Shown here: positions 43,896-52,895 of the stretch, piece by piece
Position numbering within the stretch: the first letter of the stretch is position 1
Layout of the letters: each line of letters begins with the position of its first letter
Source of the DNA: Lysinibacillus mangiferihumi
GTDB taxonomy: Bacteria; Bacillota; Bacilli; Bacillales_A; Planococcaceae
Direction: 5' to 3'
Length of the DNA: 64,000 nt
NCBI RefSeq assembly: GCF_003049665.1
Contig: NZ_PYWM01000004.1
Location: 62,001 to 126,000 of the forward strand
Program-made: the position numbers and the translations under genes
Notes under the pieces: generated by a model
The model's input: only the letters and a program-made list of their open reading frames with translations
The model's database searches: none
What the model was told of the DNA's origin: nothing

Positions 43896-44893
43896 GACAG
43901 TGCAATCACATCTTCCTTCGCTACATAACAGTTGTAGTTTTTACCCAATTCAAGCTTATGCCCACGTTGATGTAACTGCTCCATTGTAAACATACAGTCA
44001 CCTTCAAGCGTTGTACGGATAATATTGCCACTCATGAGTGACTGTGTCGCTACACCGCGAAGGCAAAGGTCACCTTCCATCATCTCTAAATGAAGAGCTT
44101 CTGGTCGTATGGCAAACTTGTTATTATCCCCAGGTAATTTTTCTCCAATCATTGTCTCTAACACTTGTCTAGGAATAACATTATAATGACCAATGAAATT
44201 GGCGATAAATTCACTTTGTGGATTTGTATAAATCTCTGTCGGTGTACCATATTGCGCAATTTGCCCATTACTCATCACAAATATTTTGTCTGACACAGCC
44301 ATAGCTTCATCTTGATCATGTGTTACTAAAATCATCGTCATGCCAAGCTTGCGTTGTATTGCCCGTAAATCGGTCTGCAATTTTTTTCGTATTTGGGCAT
44401 CAAGTGCACTAAGAGGTTCATCTAAAAGCAATACTTTCGGTCGCACAATAAGCGCACGTGCAAGCGCTACACGTTGCTGTTGCCCGCCGGATAACTCCTT
44501 TGGATAAGCATTCGCTTTTTCTGTCAAATGGACGATATGGAGCATTTCTTGTACACGTTGTTCTAGCTCTGTATTATTAACTTTTTGCATCCGCAAACCA
44601 AATGCTATATTTTCTTTAACAGTCATATTGGGAAATAGCGCATAAGATTGAAAAACCATGCCCACTTGGCGCTCTTTCGGTTGGACACCATTCATGTTTT
44701 GTCCTTCCAATTGAATTTCTCCTGCTGTAGCATTTGTTAAGCCCGCAATAATACGCAAAATGGTACTTTTCCCACAGCCACTCGGCCCTAAAAGCGTAAT
44801 TAATTGACCTTTTTCAATTGTCATATTGATATTGGATAAGACAGTTGTTTGGTCATATTTTTTATGAAGTCCTTCAATCACAATATAGCTCAT
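43892..44893 (-). CDS. ABC transporter ATP-binding protein, PotA/FbpC type
   Basis: A 333-residue protein: Walker A GPSGCGKST, Q-loop VFQSYALFPNMTV, signature LSGGQQQRVALARAL, Walker B VLLLDEPLSALD, H-loop VTHDQDEAM, then a TOBE-like C-terminal domain from about residue 245. This is the ATPase form that serves importers for iron, spermidine, sulfate or 2-aminoethylphosphonate. It overlaps the permease gene by four bases. It should power the importer of this operon. Confidence 0.93.
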   Translation of the reverse strand: MSYIVIEGLHKKYDQTTVLSNINMTIEKGQLITLLGPSGCGKSTILRIIAGLTNATAGEIQLEGQNMNGVQPKERQVGMVFQSYALFPNMTVKENIAFGLRMQKVNNTELEQRVQEMLHIVHLTEKANAYPKELSGGQQQRVALARALIVRPKVLLLDEPLSALDAQIRKKLQTDLRAIQRKLGMTMILVTHDQDEAMAVSDKIFVMSNGQIAQYGTPTEIYTNPQSEFIANFIGHYNVIPRQVLETMIGEKLPGDNNKFAIRPEALHLEMMEGDLCLRGVATQSLMSGNIIRTTLEGDCMFTMEQLHQRGHKLELGKNYNCYVAKEDVIALS

Positions 44894-45675
44894 AAATTCG
44901 TCGCACCTTTCGAACGTTTCGTTAATATCGCAATAGCGAACGTTAATAAGCCCATCAGAACGATATAAATAAAGACAACTGCGCTAGCAATATGACCGCT
45001 CGTACTTAGCTTTTTCATTAAATAAATTTGTACCGTTTCAAAGCGTGAGCCGACGACTAAGTTAATAAGTACAAATTCTCCAAATAGTACGGAAAACGAT
45101 AATAATGCACCTGCAAACAAGCCTGGATAAACGGTAGGCAACAGTATTTTCGTAAATGCCTGTGTTTTCGTTGCGCCTAATAATTGCGCAGCATCCAATA
45201 GCTGTCTTGCATCTACATTACGCAAGCTATTGCGCGTGCCTTGATAAATATAGGGCAAAATACCGATTACATAGGCACCCAATACGACCAAGATCATGGG
45301 TACACCTATTGTTGAATACACCCGAATCAAGCCAACAGCTAAAATAATCCCTGGAAATGAGTAGACCATTACAACGGCAACTTGAATCCATTTCTCATAC
45401 TTTGGGAAATACAAAACGATGACAAAAATCGCAGGGACAATAACGATTAGTGCGATGATAACTGCCCCTCCCGCAAGGAGGACAGAGCGGCCAAATGCTT
45501 GCATAAATGCCGTATCTTGAAACAGTGTAGCAAGCCACTTGAATGTTAGCCCCTCGGGAAAAATACTTTTATGCCACTTTGACGAAAAAGCATACAGCAT
45601 TGTCGCTACAATCGGTAATAGCAAATACAACATTAAAAAGAGGAAAATGATATTAGCTAAACTTCTTTTTTTCAC
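44890..45675 (-). CDS. ABC importer permease 2
   Basis: A 261-residue protein with six membrane helices and the EAA-type loop that meets the ATPase, here LLDAAQLLGATKTQAFTKIL, then LPTVYPGLFAG. BPD_transp_1 family. Its ATG shares a base with the stop of permease 1. The two permeases form the channel. Similar pairs are found in importers for 2-aminoethylphosphonate and ferric iron. Confidence 0.9.
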   Translation of the reverse strand: MKKRSLANIIFLFLMLYLLLPIVATMLYAFSSKWHKSIFPEGLTFKWLATLFQDTAFMQAFGRSVLLAGGAVIIALIVIVPAIFVIVLYFPKYEKWIQVAVVMVYSFPGIILAVGLIRVYSTIGVPMILVVLGAYVIGILPYIYQGTRNSLRNVDARQLLDAAQLLGATKTQAFTKILLPTVYPGLFAGALLSFSVLFGEFVLINLVVGSRFETVQIYLMKKLSTSGHIASAVVFIYIVLMGLLTFAIAILTKRSKGATNL

Positions 45676-46517
45676 TATAATTTCCCCCTCGTCTTTTTAA
45701 TGCTCCATTCACTTATCAGCATGGCAGTTACCATTGTTACCGCTAGCAATACAGCAATCGCACTTGCCAACTCGGGTTGTGCAAATATATCCCCTTTAAT
45801 GAGTGCTCCAATACGAATGGCCACTAAATTGTAATTACTATTTGTCAAAGCGTAAGCAGATGCATAGGCACCCATTGCATTGGCAAACAACACACTAAAG
45901 GTTCCAATAATCCCTGGTAACATAACAGGTATCCCTACCTTCAGCCAAAACTGTAAAGTAGAAGCTCCTAAAAGAGCGGCTGCTTCCTTCCATTGCTGCT
46001 GAATACCATCATAAATTGGATACAATAGCATCAATGCTAATGGCAGTTGAAAATAAATATAAATGAGTAATAGACCACTCCAGCTATAAAGGGAAAACGA
46101 CGATAAAGCGCCAATTTCCCACTTATCAAATAGCAAAGTAAATAATCCACTATTCCCAAGCAATACAATAAACGCAAAAGCTAAAGGAATACCTGAAAAA
46201 TTTGATGTTAAATTGGTAAGTATTAAAATTTTCTCCCGTACCGGCTGTGAAAAGTGCGTAATGGCATACACCGCAAACAATGTAACGACGAGCGCAATCA
46301 CAGCCGAAATAACGGATAATGTCAAACTATTTTTAAAACCTTGTAAAATATACGTATTCGTTAAGACAGATTTGTATTGTGCTAACGTAAATCCTTCGCT
46401 ATTACTAAAGCTCGTTATCAGCATATACAGTAAAGGCACAAGGAAAAATAACAGAACAAGTAATAAGAAAGGTGTAAGCCAGGCAAACGATTGCCGCTTA
46501 GAAATCAAAACAATCAC
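45675..46517 (-). CDS. ABC importer permease 1
   Basis: A 280-residue protein with six helices; the EAA loop is WKEAAALLGASTLQFWLKVG, then IPVMLPGIIG. The start at GTG 46517 has only a weak ribosome binding site. It is separated from the phosphatase gene by 87 bases, the only sizeable gap in this operon, so a secondary promoter or processing site may lie there. Confidence 0.88.
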   Translation of the reverse strand: MIVLISKRQSFAWLTPFLLLVLLFFLVPLLYMLITSFSNSEGFTLAQYKSVLTNTYILQGFKNSLTLSVISAVIALVVTLFAVYAITHFSQPVREKILILTNLTSNFSGIPLAFAFIVLLGNSGLFTLLFDKWEIGALSSFSLYSWSGLLLIYIYFQLPLALMLLYPIYDGIQQQWKEAAALLGASTLQFWLKVGIPVMLPGIIGTFSVLFANAMGAYASAYALTNSNYNLVAIRIGALIKGDIFAQPELASAIAVLLAVTMVTAMLISEWSIKKTRGKL

Positions 46518-46604
46518 TACTTTCTAACTTAAAGATTTTGTTGCTCTTCGGCTATCAAATTTATAATGAAAATTGTTCAAAATTCCCTGATATTATTCAA
46601 TGTT

Positions 46605-47438
46605 TTATTTTACTGTCTGAACTCCCTCTAATAGTAATGGCACCATTTCCTCTGAAGGCGCTATATTTAGCAGGTGACAGCAAAGAGGTGCCACTTGTAG
46701 CTGTGATACTACACCATCTTTTATACCCGCCTTCACTGTTTGAGAGATGACAAACATCGGTACATGTCGATCCTCTATCGTTGTCCCACCATGATTACCA
46801 TCACTTGTCATCCCATGATCTGCTGTCACAATGACATCATATCCCTGCGCCATGCATTTGGGTATAAACAACGACAATAGTGCATCCACAGCTAATACAC
46901 GATTACGATATTGCGCTGAATTTGCTGTAAATTTATGCCCGTCGTCATCTACATTCATCGGATGAATATATAAGAAATCTGGTTGTTTTTGGTCCATTAG
47001 CCATGCGGCATCTGCAAACAAATGGCTATCAGGATAATGATCCTCAAAGTAAAACAAGCCATTTTCAATCGGTAGCTGTTTATCGAATTGTAAACGATCC
47101 TCCATATGCTGAAAGGGTGCACGATTATAAAGTTCACTTACCCAATAATAGGCAGCCGCTGCAGTCGATAAACCATTTGACTGTGCTAAATGGAATAAAC
47201 TATTTTGTGTTGATAAGCGCACCGTCATATTACTCGTGACGCCATGAACAATTGGTGGAGTGCCCGTTAAAATCGTTTCATATAATGGTCTCGATAGTGA
47301 TGGTACTTCCGAACGTACTTCAAAACGCGAGGCCATCTTGCGTTCTACTAAATGTTGCATAAAGCCCATATGTGTACAGGCAGTATCAAAACGAAGTGCA
47401 TCAACAACAATGAGGACAACTTTGTTATTATTTGGCAT
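46605..47438 (-). CDS. Alkaline-phosphatase-superfamily hydrolase
   Basis: A 277-residue cytoplasmic protein: no signal peptide. Metal ligands of the superfamily are seen in VVLIVVDALRFD, YIHPMNVDDDGHKF, VIVTADHGM and EDRHVPMFVIS; the nucleophile is probably in VPSLSRPLYETILTGT. The length and motifs resemble nucleotide pyrophosphatases/phosphodiesterases and phosphonoacetate hydrolase (PhnA). It overlaps the binding-protein gene by 11 bases. It may split a phosphodiester, phosphomonoester or phosphonate after uptake. Which one cannot be read from the sequence. Confidence 0.8.
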   Translation of the reverse strand: MPNNNKVVLIVVDALRFDTACTHMGFMQHLVERKMASRFEVRSEVPSLSRPLYETILTGTPPIVHGVTSNMTVRLSTQNSLFHLAQSNGLSTAAAAYYWVSELYNRAPFQHMEDRLQFDKQLPIENGLFYFEDHYPDSHLFADAAWLMDQKQPDFLYIHPMNVDDDGHKFTANSAQYRNRVLAVDALLSLFIPKCMAQGYDVIVTADHGMTSDGNHGGTTIEDRHVPMFVISQTVKAGIKDGVVSQLQVAPLCCHLLNIAPSEEMVPLLLEGVQTVK

Positions 47439-48516
47439 GGATTAATACCTGCTCTTGATACATTTGTGGAATTTGCTTTGTTGTTTCCTCCCACTGCTTT
47501 TGGTCGCTAACAGGCTGCGCATTTTTATACATATCTGCTGGTAATAATAAATCCTTTACTTCTTGAGGTAATTGCACATTTTCACGAATTGGTCGAGCAT
47601 AACCCTTTGCTAAGTTCTCCTGTCCTGCATCCGATAAAATATACTCTCGTGTTAACATTGCAGCATGTGGATTTTTCGCATATTTATTAATAACAGTTGC
47701 GTAGCCTGATGTGACAGAGCCTTCCGATGGGATGACTACATCAAAACGTTGCTCATCGATTTGATGACGATAACCTAGTGCATTGAAATCCCATAAAATT
47801 GCAACATCAATCTCTCCTTTTTCTAAATTAGCGACTGTTGGATCACCTTGTAGGCGTCCTTGTTTTGCTAATTCCGCAAAAAAGTCGATACCCGGCTGAA
47901 TATTGGATTCATCTCCACCGAAAGCCATTGCTGCAGCTAATATCGCAAATTGTGCTTGGTTTGCAGTTAATGCATCTCCAATGCTGACATGATAGTCGCC
48001 ATTTTTAAGGTCTTCCCAAGACGTTGGTGGATTTTTCACATTGTTTTTATCTGTTAGAAATGCAATTGTCCCTGTATAACCAACAATCCAATGGCCCTCT
48101 TCATCTTTTGCCCAGTCAGGAATATCATCCCAATAAGAAGTTTTGTATGGCAATGTAAGACCTTTATCTTTAGCGATTGGACCAAAGGCAATTCCTACGT
48201 CGCCAATATCGGCTGTCGCATCGTCTTTTTCTGCTTCAAACTTCGCTAGTTCCTCTGCACTCGACATATCTGTGTCCTGATGTTTGAGAGTGTACTCTGT
48301 TTCAAGCTCTTGCCATGTCTCTACCCAGTTTGCCCATGTATCTGGCATACCGACTGAATTGACAGTACCTTCTTGTTTTGCCTTTTCTGTAATTTCATCA
48401 AGCGTTAAATCACTTTTGATGTCATTTGCATTAGACGAACTGTCAGAACATGCTGCTAACATAGATATTGCTAATACACCAACTAAACTTTTCTTCCATA
48501 GCTTTTGAATTGCCAT
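47428..48516 (-). CDS. Solute-binding lipoprotein of the ABC importer
   Basis: A 362-residue protein with lipoprotein signal peptide: basic start, hydrophobic core and lipobox LAAC (cysteine about residue 23), then a Ser/Asn linker. The body is the extracellular binding-protein type 1/SBP_8 fold (ADIGDVGIAFGPIAKDKGLT, TGTIAFLTDKNNVKNPPTSW, GEIDVAILWDFNALGYRHQI). The same group includes binding proteins for ferric iron and 2-aminoethylphosphonate. First gene of the operon. Confidence 0.9.
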   Translation of the reverse strand: MAIQKLWKKSLVGVLAISMLAACSDSSSNANDIKSDLTLDEITEKAKQEGTVNSVGMPDTWANWVETWQELETEYTLKHQDTDMSSAEELAKFEAEKDDATADIGDVGIAFGPIAKDKGLTLPYKTSYWDDIPDWAKDEEGHWIVGYTGTIAFLTDKNNVKNPPTSWEDLKNGDYHVSIGDALTANQAQFAILAAAMAFGGDESNIQPGIDFFAELAKQGRLQGDPTVANLEKGEIDVAILWDFNALGYRHQIDEQRFDVVIPSEGSVTSGYATVINKYAKNPHAAMLTREYILSDAGQENLAKGYARPIRENVQLPQEVKDLLLPADMYKNAQPVSDQKQWEETTKQIPQMYQEQVLIHAK

Positions 48517-48770
48517 GAGTTGGACCCTCCATTTGTTTATGTTTATTTTTATTTGCTTACAACAGTAATCTTATAAAACAAACATTAAGCAAGTATGGAT
48601 GGATTAAAAATATTTAGTAAAGAATATTGATCGTTTATAAATTTATGTGAAGTTTTTTAAGTCGTAGGGGAATTGTATAAAAGATGCTATTCTATCAAGA
48701 AGATAAGGAGGAATCCAGTTACGTATGCGCACGTTTGTTTAGTTTCAGACGTGCACACACCCTAGATGAA
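48517..48770. other. Promoter region of the importer operon
   Basis: AT-rich, no gene. On the plus strand AAGGAGGAAT (48704-48713) is followed by a five-codon frame (ATGCGCACGTTTGTTTAG, 48724-48741) inside a hairpin GCACGT...ACGTGC; it may be a leader remnant. Confidence 0.35.
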
Positions 48771-49145
48771 TCAAGAAAGACCTAGAAAATCTGCATATGT
48801 ATGCGGTTCATTTTCCTTTAAAATCGTTAAAAATGTAAAAGCAAGTTGAACAACTGACCACCATTTCATATTATAGGCCATTTCAAAACGGACAGGTTCT
48901 AATGTAAAAACGTCCTGAAAAATATGTAGCGGCTCAATTTGTTCATCCTTTAATATAGATAGAAAACCTAAAAACAATGTATGATCTTTCACTTCAATCA
49001 TTTTCCCATCAACGAGTGCATCGATATTTTCTGGCTGATGAAATTTACAATGTGTTGCAACATAGCGTTCTAAATCTTGCGCACGTTGTCGTTCTTCTCG
49101 TTCCTTTTTTTTCGCAATAAAATCAATGATATTATTCACGAACAT
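48771..49145 (-). CDS. Unrecognised small cytoplasmic protein
   Basis: A 124-residue protein, MFVNNIIDFIAKKKEREERQ at the start with a charged helix (KKKEREERQRAQDLERYVAT), then mixed alpha/beta sequence with two tryptophans (NMKWWSVVQLAFTFLTILKE). No signal peptide or known domain. It stands alone. The length, codon use and composition look real. Confidence 0.6.
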   Translation of the reverse strand: MFVNNIIDFIAKKKEREERQRAQDLERYVATHCKFHQPENIDALVDGKMIEVKDHTLFLGFLSILKDEQIEPLHIFQDVFTLEPVRFEMAYNMKWWSVVQLAFTFLTILKENEPHTYADFLGLS

Positions 49146-49229
49146 CGCCTCTTTTTTTCTTTTATTGTATCATTTTTTCATTTAATTTTACCCGCACACA
49201 CCCCCTATTAATCATTGGTGCAATAATTT

Positions 49230-49263
49230 CAGAATTGTTTGGGTGCCTGACACTCAAACAAAA
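49230..49263. repeat. Dispersed repeat, full palindrome form
   Basis: CAGAATTGTTTGGGTGCCTG then ACACTCAAACAA: TTGTTTG and CAAACAA form the stem around GGTGCCTGACACT. Related copies at 16964-16999, 52166-52186 and 52326-52352. Confidence 0.65.
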
Positions 49264-49309
49264 AGACAGAAGGCGTTAAGATATTCCATCTTAATTGCCT
49301 TCTGTCTTC
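49263..49309 (-). terminator. Terminator of korAB
   Basis: AAGACAGAAGGC (49263-49274) and GCCTTCTGTCTT (49297-49308) pair perfectly, with further pairing inside (TTAAGAT/ATCTTAA). TTTTTG follows on the minus strand. Confidence 0.85.
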
Positions 49310-49354
49310 ATTTTGAAAGCCTCAATCGAGCATAGTGGCTTTCAATGTTTTTAT

Positions 49355-50221
49355 TTACATAAACTCCTGCACAAGTGCATCGAATTCATTTTCGCTCATT
49401 TTAATGTCGATATCCGTTAATGGCAACTCAGCGTAGCCAGGTACTTTTTCTTGATAAGAAGCTGTTTCTTTATCTTGATAAATAATACCTGTTACTAAGC
49501 CTTCATGCTCCATTACTGTGCGCATTGCCATGCCACGGTCAGCATTATCATAACCTTCAATATCAGCTAGCTTTGTTAAGTTTTCTTTAAACCAATCGTA
49601 CGTATTCACTTTGTTGTAAGTAACACATGGTGAAAAGACGTTGATGAAAGAAAAGCCTTTATGGTTAATGCCCGCTTCAATTATAGCTGTTAATTCTTTA
49701 ATATCCGTTGAGAAGCCTTGAGCCACAAACGTTGCACCACTAGTTAAGGCTACTTCTAAAGGCTTTAATGATGGCTCAATTGCACCACCTGGCGTTGATT
49801 TTGTAATAAACCCAGCAGCCGAGCGTGGAGATGTTTGCCCTTTTGTTAAACCGTAAATTTGGTTATCCATCACAACGTATGTGATATCGATGTTACGACG
49901 GATGGCATGAATGGTATGACCCATACCAATCGCAAAACCATCTCCGTCACCACCAGAGGCAATGACGTTTAAATCACGATTGGCCATTTTCAACCCTTGT
50001 GCAATTGGTAATGCACGACCATGAATACCGTGAAAACCATATGAATTAATGTAACCCGAAATACGACCTGAACAGCCGATCCCAGAAATAACAGCTAGCT
50101 CGTTTGGTTCAATGCCTACATTTGCTGCTGCACGTTGAATCGCAGCCTGCACAGAGAAGTCGCCACAACCTGGGCACCAGTTCGGTTTCACTGTATTACG
50201 AAAATCCTTAAATGTTGCCAT
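49355..50221 (-). CDS. korB: 2-oxoacid:ferredoxin oxidoreductase, beta subunit
   Basis: A 288-residue protein. WCPGCGDF (about residues 15-22) and GDGDGFAIG (91-99) with MDNQIYGLTKGQTSP are the thiamine-diphosphate subunit marks of two-subunit 2-oxoacid:ferredoxin oxidoreductases. With the alpha subunit it oxidises 2-oxoglutarate or pyruvate with CoA, reducing ferredoxin. The start codon shares a base with the korA stop. 2-Oxoglutarate is the usual substrate assigned to this form in Bacillales, but pyruvate is not excluded. Confidence 0.93.
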   Translation of the reverse strand: MATFKDFRNTVKPNWCPGCGDFSVQAAIQRAAANVGIEPNELAVISGIGCSGRISGYINSYGFHGIHGRALPIAQGLKMANRDLNVIASGGDGDGFAIGMGHTIHAIRRNIDITYVVMDNQIYGLTKGQTSPRSAAGFITKSTPGGAIEPSLKPLEVALTSGATFVAQGFSTDIKELTAIIEAGINHKGFSFINVFSPCVTYNKVNTYDWFKENLTKLADIEGYDNADRGMAMRTVMEHEGLVTGIIYQDKETASYQEKVPGYAELPLTDIDIKMSENEFDALVQEFM

Positions 50222-51960
50222 TAGCGAGTCAACTCCTTCACTCTATTTTCTAGTTCACCTGGTAAAAATGGTGTACCGTTATATTTTGTAATCATCTCAA
50301 TTTTATCGTGACCACCAATATTCATTTTCATAATATTAGCTAATTGACCTGTGTAGTTGTTTTCCACAACGATTACTTTTTTCGCTTTCGCTACAAGAGG
50401 TGCCATCTCAGCAGAAGGGAATGGGTGAATTAAACGGATATGCGCGTGGTTCACCTTCATGCCTTGTGCGTTTAAACGCTCTTGTACTTCTTCAATCGCT
50501 CCACGTGTTGAATTAAAGCCTACTAATAAAACATCTGCTTCTTCATGTGGTGTATTTTTGTAAACTGGTGTATCAAACTTCAAGGCTTCTAGCTTGCGGA
50601 AGCGTTTGTCCATTTGTGCACGACGATTGCCCGTTGCTTCAGATGGTTTCCCTGTTTCATCATGCTCAACACCAGTAACATGGTGGATACCATTTAAGTG
50701 ACCTGGTAACACACGCGGCGAAATACCATCTTCTGTATCTTCATAACGTTTGAAGTAAGCTTTATCTGCTGAAGCTTCAATATCATCAGTGACAATTTTA
50801 CCGCGGCGAATTTCAATTTTATTGTAATCGAATGGTTCAACCGTTTGTTTACCAAGTGACAATTGTAAGTCTGTCATTAAAATAACTGGCAATTGTAATT
50901 CCTCTGCAATATTAAACGCTTGAATAGTATCAAAGAATGCTTCTTCCATTGTAGAAGGTGCGATGACCACTTTCGGAATTTCACCATGCGTACCATAAAG
51001 CATCGCCATTAAATCAGATTGCTCTTGTTTTGTTGGTAAGCCAGTAGATGGGCCGCCACGTTGTGTATCGATCACCACTAGAGGCTGCTCAGTCATACCT
51101 GAAAGACCGATTGCTTCCATCATAAGTGAAAGACCAGGACCTGCTGACGCTGTAAATGAACGGACACCACCGAAGTTTGCGCCAATCGCCATCGTCGCTG
51201 CAGCAATCTCATCTTCTGTTTGAATCACAGCGCCACCAAATTTTGGCAATTTTTTAATAAGGTATTCCATAATTTCAGAGGCAGGTGTAATTGGATAAGC
51301 TGCCATAAAACGAGTACCCGCAGCTAATGCCCCAAGTGCTACTGCATCATTACCGATCATAAACATACGACGTTTACCATCAGCTGGCGCTAATGCCCAC
51401 TCACCAACGCGATCGCCTAATAATTCATTCATCATGTCATGACCGCGCGCAATGGCCTCCATGTTTTTCTGAACAACCTCTTCACCTTTTTTACCGAAGA
51501 TGTCATCTACAACATTTTGGAACACAGCGTCTTCTAAGTTTAGAAGTGAAGCAGTAGCTCCAATAGCAACCATGTTTTTCATTAACGTTGTACCTAGTTC
51601 AGCTGCCACTTCTGTGAATGGTACGGCAAATAATGGCGCTTTTGAATCCTCTGGCTTTACAGGTTCAAATTTTGCATCGGCTAAAATAATCCCTTTTTCT
51701 GTTAATTCTTTATAATTGACGTCGATTGTTTCTTGATCGAACGCCACTAAAATATCTAAATCATCCGCAATGGAACGTACTTCTGTTGGACGAACTGTAA
51801 TTTTATTATTAGTGTGGCCACCTTTTATACGAGAAGAGAAGTGACGATAACCGTATAGGAAATAACCTAGACGATTCATTGCCATCGAGAAAATCTCACC
51901 TGTACTCTCAATCCCTTCACCCTGCTGCCCACCGACTTTCCACGAAAGCTGATGTAACAT
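50221..51960 (-). CDS. korA: 2-oxoacid:ferredoxin oxidoreductase, fused gamma-alpha subunit
   Basis: A 579-residue protein in which the gamma domain (residues about 1-190: LSWKVGGQQGEGIESTGEIF, SSRIKGGHTNNKITVRP) is fused to the alpha domain (from about 200: AAYPITPASEIMEYL, TEDEIAAATMAIGANFGGVR, SFTASAGPGLSLMMEAIGLS) and the C-terminal transketolase-like domain. YPITPASE is the substrate-binding motif. It forms an alpha2beta2 enzyme with KorB. Well conserved in aerobic Bacillales, near spoVS. Confidence 0.95.
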   Translation of the reverse strand: MLHQLSWKVGGQQGEGIESTGEIFSMAMNRLGYFLYGYRHFSSRIKGGHTNNKITVRPTEVRSIADDLDILVAFDQETIDVNYKELTEKGIILADAKFEPVKPEDSKAPLFAVPFTEVAAELGTTLMKNMVAIGATASLLNLEDAVFQNVVDDIFGKKGEEVVQKNMEAIARGHDMMNELLGDRVGEWALAPADGKRRMFMIGNDAVALGALAAGTRFMAAYPITPASEIMEYLIKKLPKFGGAVIQTEDEIAAATMAIGANFGGVRSFTASAGPGLSLMMEAIGLSGMTEQPLVVIDTQRGGPSTGLPTKQEQSDLMAMLYGTHGEIPKVVIAPSTMEEAFFDTIQAFNIAEELQLPVILMTDLQLSLGKQTVEPFDYNKIEIRRGKIVTDDIEASADKAYFKRYEDTEDGISPRVLPGHLNGIHHVTGVEHDETGKPSEATGNRRAQMDKRFRKLEALKFDTPVYKNTPHEEADVLLVGFNSTRGAIEEVQERLNAQGMKVNHAHIRLIHPFPSAEMAPLVAKAKKVIVVENNYTGQLANIMKMNIGGHDKIEMITKYNGTPFLPGELENRVKELTR

Positions 51961-52398
51961 CTCAACAACTCCTTAAATCCAATGTATACTATTATTTTTT
52001 TCCTTCATAAGTTTAACACGAAGATACGGTCTACACTATTGTTATTCAATGAATTAGACGAAATTCAGACCTTTGACTGAAAATGTTGTCCGAAAAGTTG
52101 TAATTTTCAAATCAATTAAGTATAAAAAATTAACTCACTAATTTCAAGTACTGAATAATTGTATGAATTGTATGAGTGACTGGCACGTAAAAAAATCCAC
52201 TTCGCTGTTTGCGGGCACAACACAAGCCGCAACCCTCAATTTTACGAGGCTTGTACGTGTGTCTGTGTCCCACAGGAGCATTCGTGGATTTTTACTTTAT
52301 TCGCCCTACTGGCAGAGTGATAAATATTCAGAATTGTTTCAGTGACTGGCACTAATAATCGGTGGGGGTTTCCCCCCACCGATTAAAGTTCTACTTTA
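51961..52398. repeat. Intergenic region with a composite repeat (52166-52352)
   Basis: Two copies of GTGACTGGCAC (52176-52186 and about 52341-52351) flank an inner unit bounded by AAAAATCCAC and GTGGATTTTT (about 52191-52299). The outer copy carries CAGAATTGTTT, the word of the dispersed repeat at 16964 and 49230. No gene is seen. It resembles a small non-autonomous element or nested repeats. Confidence 0.55.
52355..52388 (-). terminator. Terminator of spoVS
   Basis: TAATCGGTGGGGG and CCCCCACCGATTA are perfect complements around TTTCC. Confidence 0.9.
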
Positions 52399-52665
52399 TT
52401 ATCGAACTCGTTTTTCTACTAGCAGCTTTAAGGCTGTACGTTCTTCGCCTGCAATCAAAATATCGGCAAACGCCGGAGCGCAAATTAAATCTGTGCCACT
52501 TGGCGCTACAAATCCGCGTGCAATGGCCACTGCTTTCACGGCTTGGTTAAGTGCACCTGCCCCAACTGCCTGCATTTCTGCTTGCCCTTTTTCTCTTATT
52601 ACCGCGACTAATGCACCTGCAACTGAATTTGGATTAGAGCGTGACGATACTTTTAATGAATCCAC
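52399..52665 (-). CDS. spoVS: Stage V sporulation protein S
   Basis: An 88-residue protein, LKVSSRSNPNSVAGALVAVI, AEMQAVGAGALNQAVKAVAI and ARGFVAPSGTDLICAPAF, nearly identical in pattern to SpoVS. It is an Alba-like protein needed for spore coat assembly and core dehydration in B. subtilis. The start is GTG 52665 with GGGGAGGAA upstream. It lies between korA and ymdB. Two residues longer than usual. Confidence 0.97.
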   Translation of the reverse strand: MDSLKVSSRSNPNSVAGALVAVIREKGQAEMQAVGAGALNQAVKAVAIARGFVAPSGTDLICAPAFADILIAGEERTALKLLVEKRVR

Positions 52666-52858
52666 AATTATTCCTCCCCGTTTCGCGAATAGTGTTTACG
52701 CTCAACAACTCATGTCCCCCTTTTTGGTCCCCAAGTTATTGTCCGTAGCTCATTTTATGCTCGGCAATATGAAAATAGACTATTTTTCAATTCTTATATA
52801 TTGTAAAGCCTTAAAAAACGAGTTATTTTCTTTCGTTAAAATAGCTCGACACAATAAA

Positions 52859-52893
52859 AAAACTACTGCACATGAAAAATGCACAGTAGTTTA
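52859..52893 (-). terminator. Terminator of ymdB
   Basis: AAACTACTGTGCA and TGCACAGTAGTTT-type arms (52859-52869 and 52881-52893); TTTTTTATTG follows on the minus strand. Confidence 0.85.
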
Positions 52894-52895
52894 TC

